A stretch of DNA of 64,000 bases from Incurvaria masculella (Eukaryota > Arthropoda > Insecta > Lepidoptera > Incurvariidae), in contig OX335656.1 in assembly GCA_946894095.1 (NCBI GenBank), forward strand, positions 139,001 to 203,000, given 5' to 3'. The position numbers and the translations under genes were made by a program. The notes under the pieces were generated by a model that was not told where the DNA came from, made no database searches, and was given only the letters and a program-made list of their open reading frames with translations. Within the stretch, counting starts at the first letter, position 1. Every line of letters starts with the position of its first letter. Shown in pieces: positions 13,001-23,800 of this stretch.

Positions 13001-13669
13001 ATCCAGGCAGCCAACGCAGTAGCAGCCAGAGGTGTCACGGGCTTCGGCATCCGTCTTATCTCTGACAGCGCAGCAGTTCTTAAAGCTCTGAATGGTAACA
13101 TAATCTCATCAGGACTTATTCATGAATGCCATCTTGCTTTGGAGAGTATTTCACAAAACAACAGGGTAACTCTCCAATGGATCAAGGGGCACAGCGGATC
13201 ACATGGCAACGACGCGGCAGACGAGCTGGCCAAAAGAGGATCAGACACCCTACTGGTAGGCCCAGACCCTATCCTACCGATCCCCTTCAGTCAGCTCCGT
13301 ACGTGGCTACGTCAGAGAACTCTCACGCAACACCAAGACCTATGGAACAGCACCAGTGAATGCAGACAGGCAAGGGAGGCGTTCCCGTCACTCAACCCAC
13401 GCCTGACCAGCCGTTTGCTAAAGCAGACGAAAGGTAACCTACGCGTCATGGTAGGTATGCTAACTGGACACTGTCAGCTCAACAAACACCTGTATGTTCT
13501 AGGTGTAACCAACAGTCCCTTGTGCAGGGCTTGCCTAGGGGACGAAGAATCGGCTGCTCACGTCGTGCTTCACTGCACCGGAGTAGCGACCCAACGGGCA
13601 GAGATCCTCGAATCACCGAGGACGCTCCAAGATGCCTGCGCACACCCATCGAGGCTACTGCGCTTCTGA
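10061..13669 (+). CDS. LINE ORF2 polyprotein: endonuclease, reverse transcriptase, RNase H, zinc knuckle (intact, 1202 aa)
   Basis: The frame is uninterrupted. The AP-type endonuclease occupies about residues 1-230 (INVIQTNLQHKQA, IQEPWI, ISADANAHHTMWGG, CSDHKRVRYK). The reverse transcriptase occupies about 440-720, with SAGLDGIFPGLLRW, FRPISLTSFLLKTLERL, GCPQGGVLSPLLWN and VGYADDLAIL. The RNase H domain is at about 945-1070, with IYTDGSKTKKGTGAG, QAECVGLIQ, ISDSAAVLKAL and HSGSHGNDAADELA supplying the D-E-D-D residues. A C-terminal CX2C...HX4C knuckle is CRACLGDEESAAHVVLHC. RNase H points to the I/LOA/R1 group rather than CR1/Jockey. The start ATG is at 10061. Confidence 0.95.
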   Translation: MASPAQNPINVIQTNLQHKQAAVATLRRVLEVNNETIALIQEPWIRKDRICGLSNIGGKILLDTTIQNPRTCIYVPRHLQVVLMNEFCSRDLTTIKLPKGDLPEVLIASAYLPGDAEVPTEEMAALVQHCEREGLDLIISADANAHHTMWGGSTANKRGEDLVNFLFTTNLTIINTGAEPTFITSRFQSIIDITLATPGAASLITGWHVSDELACSDHKRVRYKLRINTKSPEQRRNPRKTNQNAYKKLVAEKLSTLNDTKVYTNIDQIEEHANNITDSLTSSYQKSCPLTTPQTRLTGPNRNHWWGPELERLRRKLRELFNRATNTRNEQDWDAYKQTQYHYNKRIRFRKREAWRRFCTNINSTTETSRIRKVLCNEPERSIGTLKKEDGTFTKNETETCEVLLKTHFPGCQITTGAEWEVISDIAPDNTDWITAQKIVTRDKVKWAINSFLPYKSAGLDGIFPGLLRWCTDEITPHLVRLFRACLAFKYVPLKWREVKIIFIPKPGRGDYTQAKSFRPISLTSFLLKTLERLCDRHLRDGVLKIKPLHPQQHAYSTGKSTESALHKVISKIEGALSTKGSTLGAFIDIEGAFDKTMFNNISMALERHAVDPTTRGWINNMLKFRAVQLTVGNTTRAVVARGCPQGGVLSPLLWNFVVDDLIRRLNENSYFTVGYADDLAILINGNFENVQYNLMQGAMKIVERWCVEYDLLVNPAKTVLVMFTNKRKLSNKGLPKLFNTELTLATEVKYLGLILDSKLLWNKHLDHKLNKACISFWQCTRLLGKTWGISPELTKWLYTSVIRPTVTYGAVVWWPRTKLCTVIAKLQKFQRLACLAITGCMKTTPTAALEIILGLQPLDLVIQQEAATAALRMRVLGLWGKTNEGPHTKIIPLAVTYEPMLAAKCDKIHKMHVFEKHYSVQLIEESNDYSPIQEVRIYTDGSKTKKGTGAGTFSLDLNIKISTALGVHSSIFQAECVGLIQAANAVAARGVTGFGIRLISDSAAVLKALNGNIISSGLIHECHLALESISQNNRVTLQWIKGHSGSHGNDAADELAKRGSDTLLVGPDPILPIPFSQLRTWLRQRTLTQHQDLWNSTSECRQAREAFPSLNPRLTSRLLKQTKGNLRVMVGMLTGHCQLNKHLYVLGVTNSPLCRACLGDEESAAHVVLHCTGVATQRAEILESPRTLQDACAHPSRLLRF

Positions 13670-14697
13670 GCTGAGCTAGGCTGGATGAGCTGAACTCCGA
13701 ACTTCGACACAAAATACGCCACAAAGGCTTAAGTGTGGAAACCGAGCCCGACTACAAGTAACAAGTAAGTACGGTTTTCTTTAATATAAGGAGCGATCAA
13801 CGAGCAAGGATTGCGTATGTAATTTTTTAATATTTAATACAAACCTTAAGAGAAAAATGAAAACTATGTACTTGAAAATTGCAGGTGTTAAAAAGGCCTA
13901 CAGAAATTTCCACGATATCATGTAGAATGATAACTTCGAACCACTCGCCCGATTTATTTGCGTATTTAATCAACGTGGCGACTCTGGGTGTAGTCAGATT
14001 CCGGATGGGTTACCATTTTCGATGTTGAAGGTGGCTGTGGTTCGTATTCCTCATAAAACTTTGTAAAAGTAAGGAAGGTGGTAGGGTTAATCCCGCCTTT
14101 GTTGGTTTTGTATCAATTTCTATGTAGTAGTACCAGTGCAGTAAGGGTCTGGCGGCACATGCTTTTAAAATTCGTTCCCAAAAGTTTACGAAGCTCTAGA
14201 TGGGAATATTTCGTTTATCATTAAATCATGCCATATCAGTTCAAACTATTTTGATTAAATTTGGTTGGATACATAGTCCTGGACCAGCCTTTTGGTGTGT
14301 TACTTTTTATCCAGGAAATAATTCAGACCTAAATCAATCCAACACGACATTGACCTGAGCGGAGCCGGGTAACGCAGCTAGTTATAAATAAACTTTATTT
14401 TAAAACAACTAGGGCTGTCACAAAGCAATAGTGAACTGTTTGTAAATTGTTTTAATTTTTATTTTGGGTTTAGTTAATCACATAATAGGTGACACTTGGA
14501 AATGATAACAATTTATTATGCTTCTTCACACCATGTTTAAAAATCTGATGTTAACGAATTAATGCAAATGTCGCTATTCAAGCTCGGAGGAGACACATGT
14601 TACTCATCATCCAGATTAAACATGCAATTTACGGAGAGGTATTCCTTTCCACTACACGAACGAAGTCGCGGACACTGCTAGTAATATAAAAACTAAC

Positions 14698-14828
14698 CCG
14701 AACTGCAAAGCAGAGCTGGAACCTGAGACAGGCAGCGAATACGGCGGAGAGCGGCGGCGGCTTCTCGCCCCCACCGCCGCCCCACAGCACCAGCAGGGGC
14801 GACGCGAGACCCATCAACAGTGCACCAC
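14698..14828 (-). CDS. PIGO: PIGO exon 13
   Basis: The exon is 131 bp. It encodes GALLMGLASPLLVLWGG, a Gly/Pro-rich loop and SAVFAACLRFQLCFAVR. It corresponds to the helix after NTF (LLFAVGCPLLLLWPF) and the start of the next helix in human PIGO. The acceptor is gtcggcag and the donor is CGG followed by gttagt, leaving phase 0. Phase 0 suits the gtgcgtag acceptors of the terminal-exon copies at 41-1116. Confidence 0.87.
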
Positions 14829-17800
14829 CTGCCGACACACAGCCCGCTTTCAGCGCTGCACCCTTCTAATACACGACCAAACCAAAGATGAAAAATTACA
14901 TGACTTCAAGGTGCGTCAAGGTCAGTGTCATTATAAGGGTTATAGGGCATACGGATTTCAGCAGCACTTTCAATACTGACCGAACGTGTTGAGGAGAAGG
15001 AAGGCGGCGGCGAGCGCGCGCGGCGCGGCCCGCTGCGTGTCGAGCTCGCCCGCGTGGAAGGCGGCCGCCCAGCGCACGTGCGCGAGCGTGGCGTGGTGGC
15101 CCGTACCGTACAGGTAGTTCAATACTGACCGAACGTGTTGAGGAGAAGGAAGGCGGCGGCGAGCGCGCGCGGCGCGGCCCGCTGCGTGTCGAGCTCGCCC
15201 GCGTGGAAGGCGGCCGCCCAGCGCACGTGCGCGAGCGTGGCGTGGTGGCCCGTACCGTACAGGTAGTTCAATACTGACCGAACGTGTTGAGGAGAAGGAA
15301 GGCGGCGGCGAGCGCGCGCGGCGCGGCCCGCTGCGTGTCGAGCTCGCCCGCGTGGAAGGCGGCCGCCCAGCGCACGTGCGCGAGCGTGGCGTGGTGGCCC
15401 GTACCGTACAGGTAGTTCAATACTGACCGAACGTGTTGAGGAGAAGGAAGGCGGCGGCGAGCGCGCGCGGCGCGGCCCGCTGCGTGTCGAGCTCGCCCGC
15501 GTGGAAGGCGGCCGCCCAGCGCACGTGCGCGAGCGTGGCGTGGTGGCCCGTACCGTACAGGTAGTACGTGGAGAGCAGCGCCCACGCCACTGCTGACGCC
15601 GCCTCCGCGCTGCGACCCTCGCCCTCCGCTGCCAACCACATATACATGCATTATTTTTATGTGAATGGTATATACGAGAACTTAACTGAAATTATATGAA
15701 TTTCATTATATAATTATCAGTATTACATTTCATTTTTTTCTGTGTGTGCGTAGCCCAGCCGAGCTGCCACGTTTTCACGAACTCTGCATTATTTCGAGTA
15801 TAAACATAGTAACAAAACGAGTATAAAAATATTGTTACCGCACAAGCCATACACAGATAGTCTATTTCGTTTCACAGCATAAACGAAAGCGTAGTGCAGT
15901 GGCGGCGTGTGTTGGAAGGGAGGCGTTGACAAGGGAATCTCTAGATCAAATCCGGACGTAAACGGATTTTTTTTCCTTTTTTCTTTTTCTCAATTAAAAT
16001 ATATTTGACATGAATTGCCAAAAATGCCATAAGGATTTTTTTTATGGAGACGCTATCAGGTGCTCATATTGTTTTAAAACATTCCACTTGTGTTGTATGA
16101 AGGAATTGAACTTTCAACCCTACAATGTCAGGTTTCAGCTCACCTCACGATCTAGATATGCAACGGATCGTACAGATAATTCGGCGTAGTTTTGCATCTG
16201 AATTCGAGGCCATTCACACAAAACTAAACATGCTACCGGAGCTGAGAGATAACTGTTGTCGGCGGAGCGACCTACGAGCGACAAGCCGCGCGCGCGCTAA
16301 CTGCGCAGCTCTCCGCGTGGGGGCGCCACCGTCGACATGACGCCCGGTGGACGGCGCAGCGCCATATTATTTGTTAAATTGGACACTGTTATGTAAATAT
16401 TTACAGATATCGAAGTTCAGAAAGCACTTAAAAATCTCGACCCGTTTAAAGGTGCAGGGGGTCCATTCAGAGTAAGAGTGAGTTCGAATTCGCCACTAAA
16501 TATCAACTCACTTTTTTAAATAGTTAATGTTTCCACACTTCTAAAACATCATTACAGTTAGGTAAAAAAATCTGGTTTGTCCCGTAAATACGTTGGAAGT
16601 ATAAATAACGGTTCCGTTATTTAAATAATAATACATTTCCTACCTATTTTTAGGTTAACTCACTCCCGAACTCGAACTCACTCTTGCTCTGAATGGACCC
16701 CCAGGACTTGTAAAGCTGCCACCTTTATTTATAAAAAAAGTGTGGTCCTTCACTGTCTACTCCACTGGCAATCATTTTTAATGCATCAATTTCTACTTCT
16801 ACTTTCCCTTCACTATGGAAACAAGCCCATATCGTTCCAGTTCCAAAAAATGGCGATTTACATGATGTCACTAACTATAGACCTATTTCTATTTTATGCA
16901 CTATTGCTTTTTAGCTAAAATAATATTAAAAAAAAATATGTCCAATTACCAATTACCCCCAAACAACATTTGTTCCTAAAAAGCCCACAACAACCAATTT
17001 ACTTTGTTACTCCACCGCCTTGATTGAATATGCTAAGAAGGGATTGCAAGTGGATACAGTATACACAGATTTTTGTAAATCCTTTGATAAAGTTAATAAC
17101 AGGACTTTAATAAAAAAAATTACACACTTTTGGTTTCCGCGTTCATGCAAGGCTTTTAGTGCTCGAGGTCTTTTCTTCTGCGCATCAATATCTGTGTTGT
17201 GGTTATTTAGTTTCCAACAAACATACAGACAGACAACTGATTTGAGTGTTCTGTGGGTGTTTAAACTATTGTCTAAGATTGGCTTACCACAGTTATTTTC
17301 CTCGGTCCTTCTGGCCGACGTTTCGAACTGTCCCGTGCAGCTCATTTTCAAGGCGAGTGCGTGCGTGCGGCTGCGCGCACGTTTGACAGACCACTGTCTG
17401 TCACACGCGAGCGGCTGCGAAGATTGTATGAGTGGCTGTGGGTAGGCAGAAAACTTGTTGCGGCTGCGTTCTGTGCTCCCATCAATGTGCAGAATGAGCT
17501 GACGACATCTTCCTGCGAATGGTTTTGTGGGGAGTCGGACTTGCTACATCTCAGAGGAGCCAGAACCGGATTCCAAACTGCTGACAATTTGTACGAGTCT
17601 CCTCTATTAAAATTGGCGTGCTTCGAAATCTCGATGGACTCACGGATAATCCTTGGGAAGAATCGTTTTTCGGTGGACAAAATCTTCACCTGATCGAATC
17701 TTATCCAGTGGTGTATTCCGGAGTCGGCGTGCTCGGCAATCGCAGATTTATTTTTGTCCATTTTCTTAAGGGCACGTACATGTTTAGAAATCCGTTCCAT

Positions 17801-20800
17801 AACGCTGCGCTTGGTTTGGCCTATGTAGGATTTTCCACAGCTACAGGGAATCTGGTAGACACCCGGCGACTGTAACGGGTTTAGGGCGTCCTTCACGGAG
17901 CAAAGTAGATGTGACACCTTGGTTTGAGGTTGGAATATCGTTTTTATACTAAATCTGCTCAACAACCTCCCAATTTTATCAGTGACTCCCTTTATGTATG
18001 GAAGGTACGCCTTCTGCCGCTCAGCACCTTGTCTGCGTGTGAACGTTTTAATTGTGTAGCTGGCAGACTTTCCTTTATATCCATTAGCGGCCAAAACTCT
18101 TGTCACCAATGCTCTTTCTTGGGCCTTGCTGGTATTATCACATAAGCGGTCTGCACGCCGGCCAGAAGGACCGAGGAAAATAACTGTGGTAAGCCAATCT
18201 TAGACAATAATACAGACAGACATTCACTTTTATATAGGTAAAGAAGAGAAGACAAAAGATATGTGAAGATGAGAACCAGCAAGGATAATCTGAGTTTTTT
18301 ATGGTATGTTTCGGTAGGTTACTGATAACTTCATTTAAAATAGTATAAAACGCTGATGATGTGTCATCCATGGAGCCGAAAGCTAAGCTCTTTGCCCAGT
18401 CCATCGTAGATAAATGAGTGCATATTGAGCTGTAATCAGCTTTGAAATAGCAGTAAAGAGTGGGAGGAGAGTCCCTCGGTGGCGCGCAGCGAACGTCCGG
18501 CAGGCCGACCTCGAGCACAGGGTGGTGCGGCTTGTCCTCTCGCACCAGGGGCCGAGTACATGCATCGCCGCCGCCGCGCCCCCATTTCACGCATCGGATG
18601 TATATCATCACGACACAGCATCTCTTTTGACCAGTCTCGTCACATCGATGTACATCATACCTAGTATAGGCTATCTCCGCATCAAATCACGTTTCACGTC
18701 GATTAACCAAATTCCTGCTATGAATAACACTTAATATTCATTAAGTAGTATTCTATGCCTGAATTTGACAAGTTTGCCGCGGATACTGTGAACTTAAATA
18801 GAAATAAGAATAGAATCAATGCAAACGATTGTGCGGGAAGAGAAAGAGTGGTAGAGTGGTAGAGTGGGGACCCACCTCGCAGGGCGGCGAGGTGTCGCTG
18901 CGCGCGCGCGAGAAGCGCGAGCGCGGCGGCGGCGGCGGCGAGCAGCAGCGCGGCGGGCGCGGCGGCGGCCGGCCCCAGCGCCAGCGACAGCGCCACGTGC
19001 AGCACGAGGCAGGCGCGCACGAGCGCGGCGCGCGCCCCGCCCGGCCGCGCGCCGCGCGCCGCCAGCAGCGCCGCCAGCGCGGCGAGCAGCGCCCACGCGG
19101 CGCGCGCCAGCAGCTGCGAGCGACGCGCCGCCGCGCCCGCTCCCCCCCCTCCCCACGCCGCCGCCCAGTGCCCGCACACGCACACCGCCGCCGCCGCCGG
19201 CCCGTAGCGCCACACCATCGCCGCCGCCCCGGCCTCGCCGCCCCACCCGCTCCGTTCCGACCTGACGCACACACGAACACGCCCGCTGAAACACTAACGA
19301 CCCAACTACAATACAATATTTTTTTTTAAATATGAACGGTTTTAAGAAATATCAGGTTCCTATGAAAAGATATGTTTGGTATTGAAATTATGAAATGCAT
19401 TATATGGTACAATATACTAGTTTTAACCTTAATAAACACATCAATAGTATCAGGACATTTCCTGTGCAATTGTAAAGTATTAAAATTAAGAAAGATCTCA
19501 GAAAAGGTTTATCCAAATGTATGTTGAATGTAATAATCGTTATGAATATGTATTTTTTTCTTTTATCTTTTTGTTCTATTATTATGTTTTGCTAGCTATG
19601 GTGCCAGTATTATTTGAAATTTTAGCTCGAATTGTGCTGGTTAGGTATCAATTTATACCATAAATATTAGTGAATGTTGTGTTCGTTTATAATTAAGAAT
19701 GCACTCAGTCTATTCTCCATCTGTATTTTCTATGTATGTTCTTGTTGACGAACCTAACCAAAAAATAAAAAAGTATCAATAATCAAACCAATACCTAAAA
19801 AACCGGTCAAGTGCGAGTCTGACTCGCACATGAAGGTTCCGTACGATCGTACAATATTTAACATAAAACAATCACGTTTTTTGTTCTATTTTATTTTTTA
19901 ATTTTAACTATTTTTTGTTATAGCGGCAAAATAAATACACACTCTGTGAAAATTTCAGCTGCCTACCTATTACGGTTCATGAGATACACCATGTGACAGA
20001 TGGACGGACGGCTGAGGCTTAGTAATAAGGTTCCGTTGTCACCCTTTGGGTACGGAACCCTAAAAAACTAAAGTAGAAACACTCCATGATATCCGACCTA
20101 TTAGTATTAGGGTGCTGCGAAAACAATGCTGGCCGGCCTGGCGCTCCTCACACCATGTTTGAGGGGCCCATTTAGGTGCTAGACAACGCCCGGGAATTCG
20201 AACCATCAGAGTGACGCGAAAACCAAGCCGGCCAGTCAGGCTTAAATTCAATTCAAATCTTTGTCGCACTAACTTGTTGTGAATATAAGCCTAAAATCGG
20301 TATGCGTGCAGTCGTTGAACATTGTAAGGAAGTTAATTTACGAAAATGGGATGTTTTCTTAATCTGAGATGGCTAAATGTTATTTAAAACATTATGGGGG
20401 TCAATGGGGGATTAAAAGCATTTAAGGCGGGAAAGAAGATCACGCCCATATTTGTTGTCAGAGATCCCAAATTTTGCTCAAAATAGCTTTATTTGATCGA
20501 ACTAGATGTCTGATGACCGTTGGCATTGTAAAATTGTGTTTTGTTTCTAAGTTATAAGGTCCGAAAGTTCGAATTTTTCGCGCGTTTTATACAATAACTT
20601 CGGAGGTGGATTACGCTATGATAAAGTAAGAAAATCTTAAAAAGATTATTGTATTGTTTTATTGCATTCATAGGTAGGTAACCTACACTTAAACATGTCA
20701 AGAATCGTTATGCTAGGTCTATGTCAAAGATATAAATGTCGCATACTTCCATGCACATAAGAACTGGCAAACATATTTTGCCAGTCACAAAATAAGTTTA

Positions 20801-23800
20801 AAACTTAAGTAGTTGATTAATTAATGCCACCGCTCGCAAACATAAGGAGAAACGTAAAAAATAAATATAAAAAAACAAAAGATAAAAAAAAAACTGATTA
20901 TGATTCTGAATTATGAATATTGAGCTTAACCTAAATCTGGTGTATTTATATCAATGTAATACTAGTCAAAATTATTTTACGAACTTAATCTAAATCTGGT
21001 GTATAGTGCCATCGTCAATGTACCTAAATCTAGTCTAAATTTAATACACACAAACAAAAAATTTAGTCATCAGACATAGCTTATTTAATCAAGATTTATA
21101 ATCTATTTGGTTTTTGTTATTGTTTATTGTTTATTCATCATCCACAGGCAGCACACTGCACGCGGATTTGTCATATTTTATCATTAGCGTTAGATTTTTG
21201 ACTACAGCGGTTGTGGTTTACTTTTAGCTATAAGTCGTTTTGTAATTAAAATTTTCGTCAATCTTACCAAATCATACACTATGCACATTGTCGTTTTTTT
21301 GGACATGTTGCATCGTCCGAATCATGAAGCCAGTCTTTTTCTTTGAAACAGAGAAGTTCCTAGAGCGCAACAGCACGGTTTTGTACCATGCCCGCGAGTT
21401 AGTCCCGCCGGGTTGGGCCACCTTAAGGTGACACAATATAAATTTTCGAAATAATTCAACGGTTCAAACAAACCAATGTCGGACAGCGGCGACGGTGGCG
21501 CCGAGAGCCAGCATGGCGAGCAGCACGCCGGCCCGCTCGCTCCCACCCTGTGCCGCACCCCCTCCCGCCGCCGTCCAGCACGCGCCCTGCTCCTCGCGGC
21601 ACGCCCTGCGCGCACGACATTACCGACATCACTCGCCCCGTGCTCTAGCACAACTCACCGCTGCCACAGTGACACAGTGAGCACCAGTACGCACCTGTAG
21701 GAGCGCGTGGCGGCGAGCGCGGCGCCCACGCCCGCCCACAGCAGCACCAGGGCGCGAGAGGCGCCGGCCGCCCGGCACACGGCACCCAGCACGCCCAAGC
21801 ACAGGAAGACACATACGCTGCCCTCCTCGATCACATAACTGGAAAAACCCACAGCATTCTTGCATTATGTGTATGCATGTATGTTTGTATGTTCGCTATA
21901 GGCTCCAAAACGGCTGGACCGATTTTGATTGAATGAAATGTTGAATTAATGTATAGTTTGATATGTTATCAATGTGGAAATTTAATTGGTTTTATGCCAT
22001 TTTCTTTGTGCTCTTTTCTATGTTTATTTGTAAAAACTGTATATTTCCTGAATAAAAATAAATAAATAAATGTTTGGTTGGTGGAATGGGTAAGGAAGAG
22101 TTTGTGAGTTTCTTGTTACCTGTTGGAGGCGAGCGCGGCAGCAGAGGCGACGAGCGCGACGCGCGCGATCCGCTCGTGCAAAGCCGAGGCGCCGCGCGCG
22201 AGCCACCAGCGCTCTGCCACGCCGTCCCAGTGCAGCACCACGAGCGCGCTCAGCGCCAGCGTCGACACGAGCCCCGCCGCCAGCACCGCGCCCGTCTCCA
22301 CCTCCGTACCCGCGTCTGCAACCAACCACACACCATCAGCCGCCGCGCGCGAGCCACCGGCACTCCGCCACGCCGTTCCGGTGCAGCGCCACGAGCGCGC
22401 TCAGCGCCAGCGTCGACACGAGCCCCGCCGCCAGCACCGCGCCCGTCTCCACCTCCGTACCCGCGTCTGCAACCAACCACACACCATCAGCCGCCGCGCG
22501 CGAGCCACCGGCACTCCGCCACGCCGTTCCGGTGCAGCGCCACGAGCGCGCTCAGCGCCAGCGTCGACACGAGCCCCGCCGCCAGCACCGCGCCCGTCTC
22601 CACCTCCGTACCCGCGTCTGCAACCAACCACACACCATCAGCCGCCGCGCGCGAGCCACCGGCACTCCGCCACGCCGTTCCGGTGCAGCGCCACGAGCGC
22701 GCTCAGCGCCAGCGTCGACACGAGCCCCGCCGCCAGCACCGCGCCCGTCTCCACCTCCGTACCCGCGTCTGCAACCAACCACACACCATCAGCCGCCGCG
22801 CGCGAGCCACCGGCACTCCGCCACGCCGTTCCGGTGCAGCGCCACGAGCGCGCTCAGCGCCAGCGTCGACACGAGCCCCGCCGCCAGCACCGCGCCCGTC
22901 TCCACCTCCGTACCCGCGTCTGCAACCAACCACACACCATCAGCCGCCGCGCGCGAGCCACCGGCACTCCGCCACGCCGTTCCGGTGCAGCGCCACGAGC
23001 GCGCTCAGCGCCAGCGTCGACACGAGCCCCGCCGCCAGCACCGCGCCCGTCTCCACCTCCGTACCCGCGTCTGCAACCAACCACACACCATCAGCCGCCG
23101 CGCGCGAGCCACCGGCACTCCGCCACGCCGTTCCGGTGCAGCGCCACGAGCGCGCTCAGCGCCAGCGTCGACACGAGCCCCGCCGCCAGCACCGCGCCCG
23201 TCTCCACCTCCGTACCCGCGTCTGCAACCAACCACACACCATCAGCCGCCGCGCGCGAGCCACCGGCACTCCGCCACGCCGTTCCGGTGCAGCGCCACGA
23301 GCGCGCTCAGCGCCAGCGTCGACACGAGCCCCGCCGCCAGCACCGCGCCCGTCTCCACCTCCGTACCCGCGTCTGCAACCAACCACACACCATCAGCCGC
23401 CGCGCGCGAGCCACCGGCACTCCGCCACGCCGTTCCGGTGCAGCGCCACGAGCGCGCTCAGCGCCAGCGTCGACACGAGCCCCGCCGCCAGCACCGCGCC
23501 CGTCTCCACCTCCGTACCCGCGTCTGCAACCAACCACACACCATCAGCCGCCGCGCGCGAGCCACCGGCACTCCGCCACGCCGTTCCGGTGCAGCGCCAC
23601 GAGCGCGCTCAGCGCCAGCGTTGACACGAGCCCCGCCGCCAGCACCGCGCCCGTCTCCACCTCCGTACCCGCGTCTGCAACCAACCACACACCATCAGCC
23701 GCCGCGCGCGAGCCACCGGCACTCCGCCACGCCGTTCCGGTGCAGCGCCACGAGCGCGCTCAGCGCCAGCGTCGACACGAGCCCCGCCGCCAGCACCGCG

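Larger units (their letters stand above)
9207..13769 (+). mobile_element. Young RNase H-encoding LINE (I/LOA/R1-related), with 13-bp target duplication
   Basis: The 13-bp direct repeat tacggttttcttt at 9194-9206 and 13770-13782 brackets the element exactly. Removing it rejoins the surrounding Helitron. The 3' end is a short UTR ending in caagtaacaagtaag, without poly(A). ORF1 continues to the 5' junction with no start codon of its own inside the element, so the copy is 5'-truncated, as expected after target-primed reverse transcription. Intact ORF2 and identical flanking repeats indicate recent insertion. Confidence 0.9.
8831..14381 (+). mobile_element. Helitron-like non-autonomous element, split by a nested LINE
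   Basis: It begins ctatactaatctatactaat and ends with a GC hairpin (gagcggagccgggt) and cagCTAG at 14378-14381, the usual Helitron 3' end. Its first part (8860-9100) is the reverse complement of 47355-47530, so it is a dispersed family. The native length is about 1 kb. A LINE at 9207-13769 accounts for the rest. No Rep/helicase gene is present. Confidence 0.7.

Noticed and set aside
18816..19329. ORFs of 133-166 residues on both strands across PIGO exon 11
   Set aside because: High GC content removes stops in all frames. Only the frame with matching splice phases and hydrophobic helices is kept.
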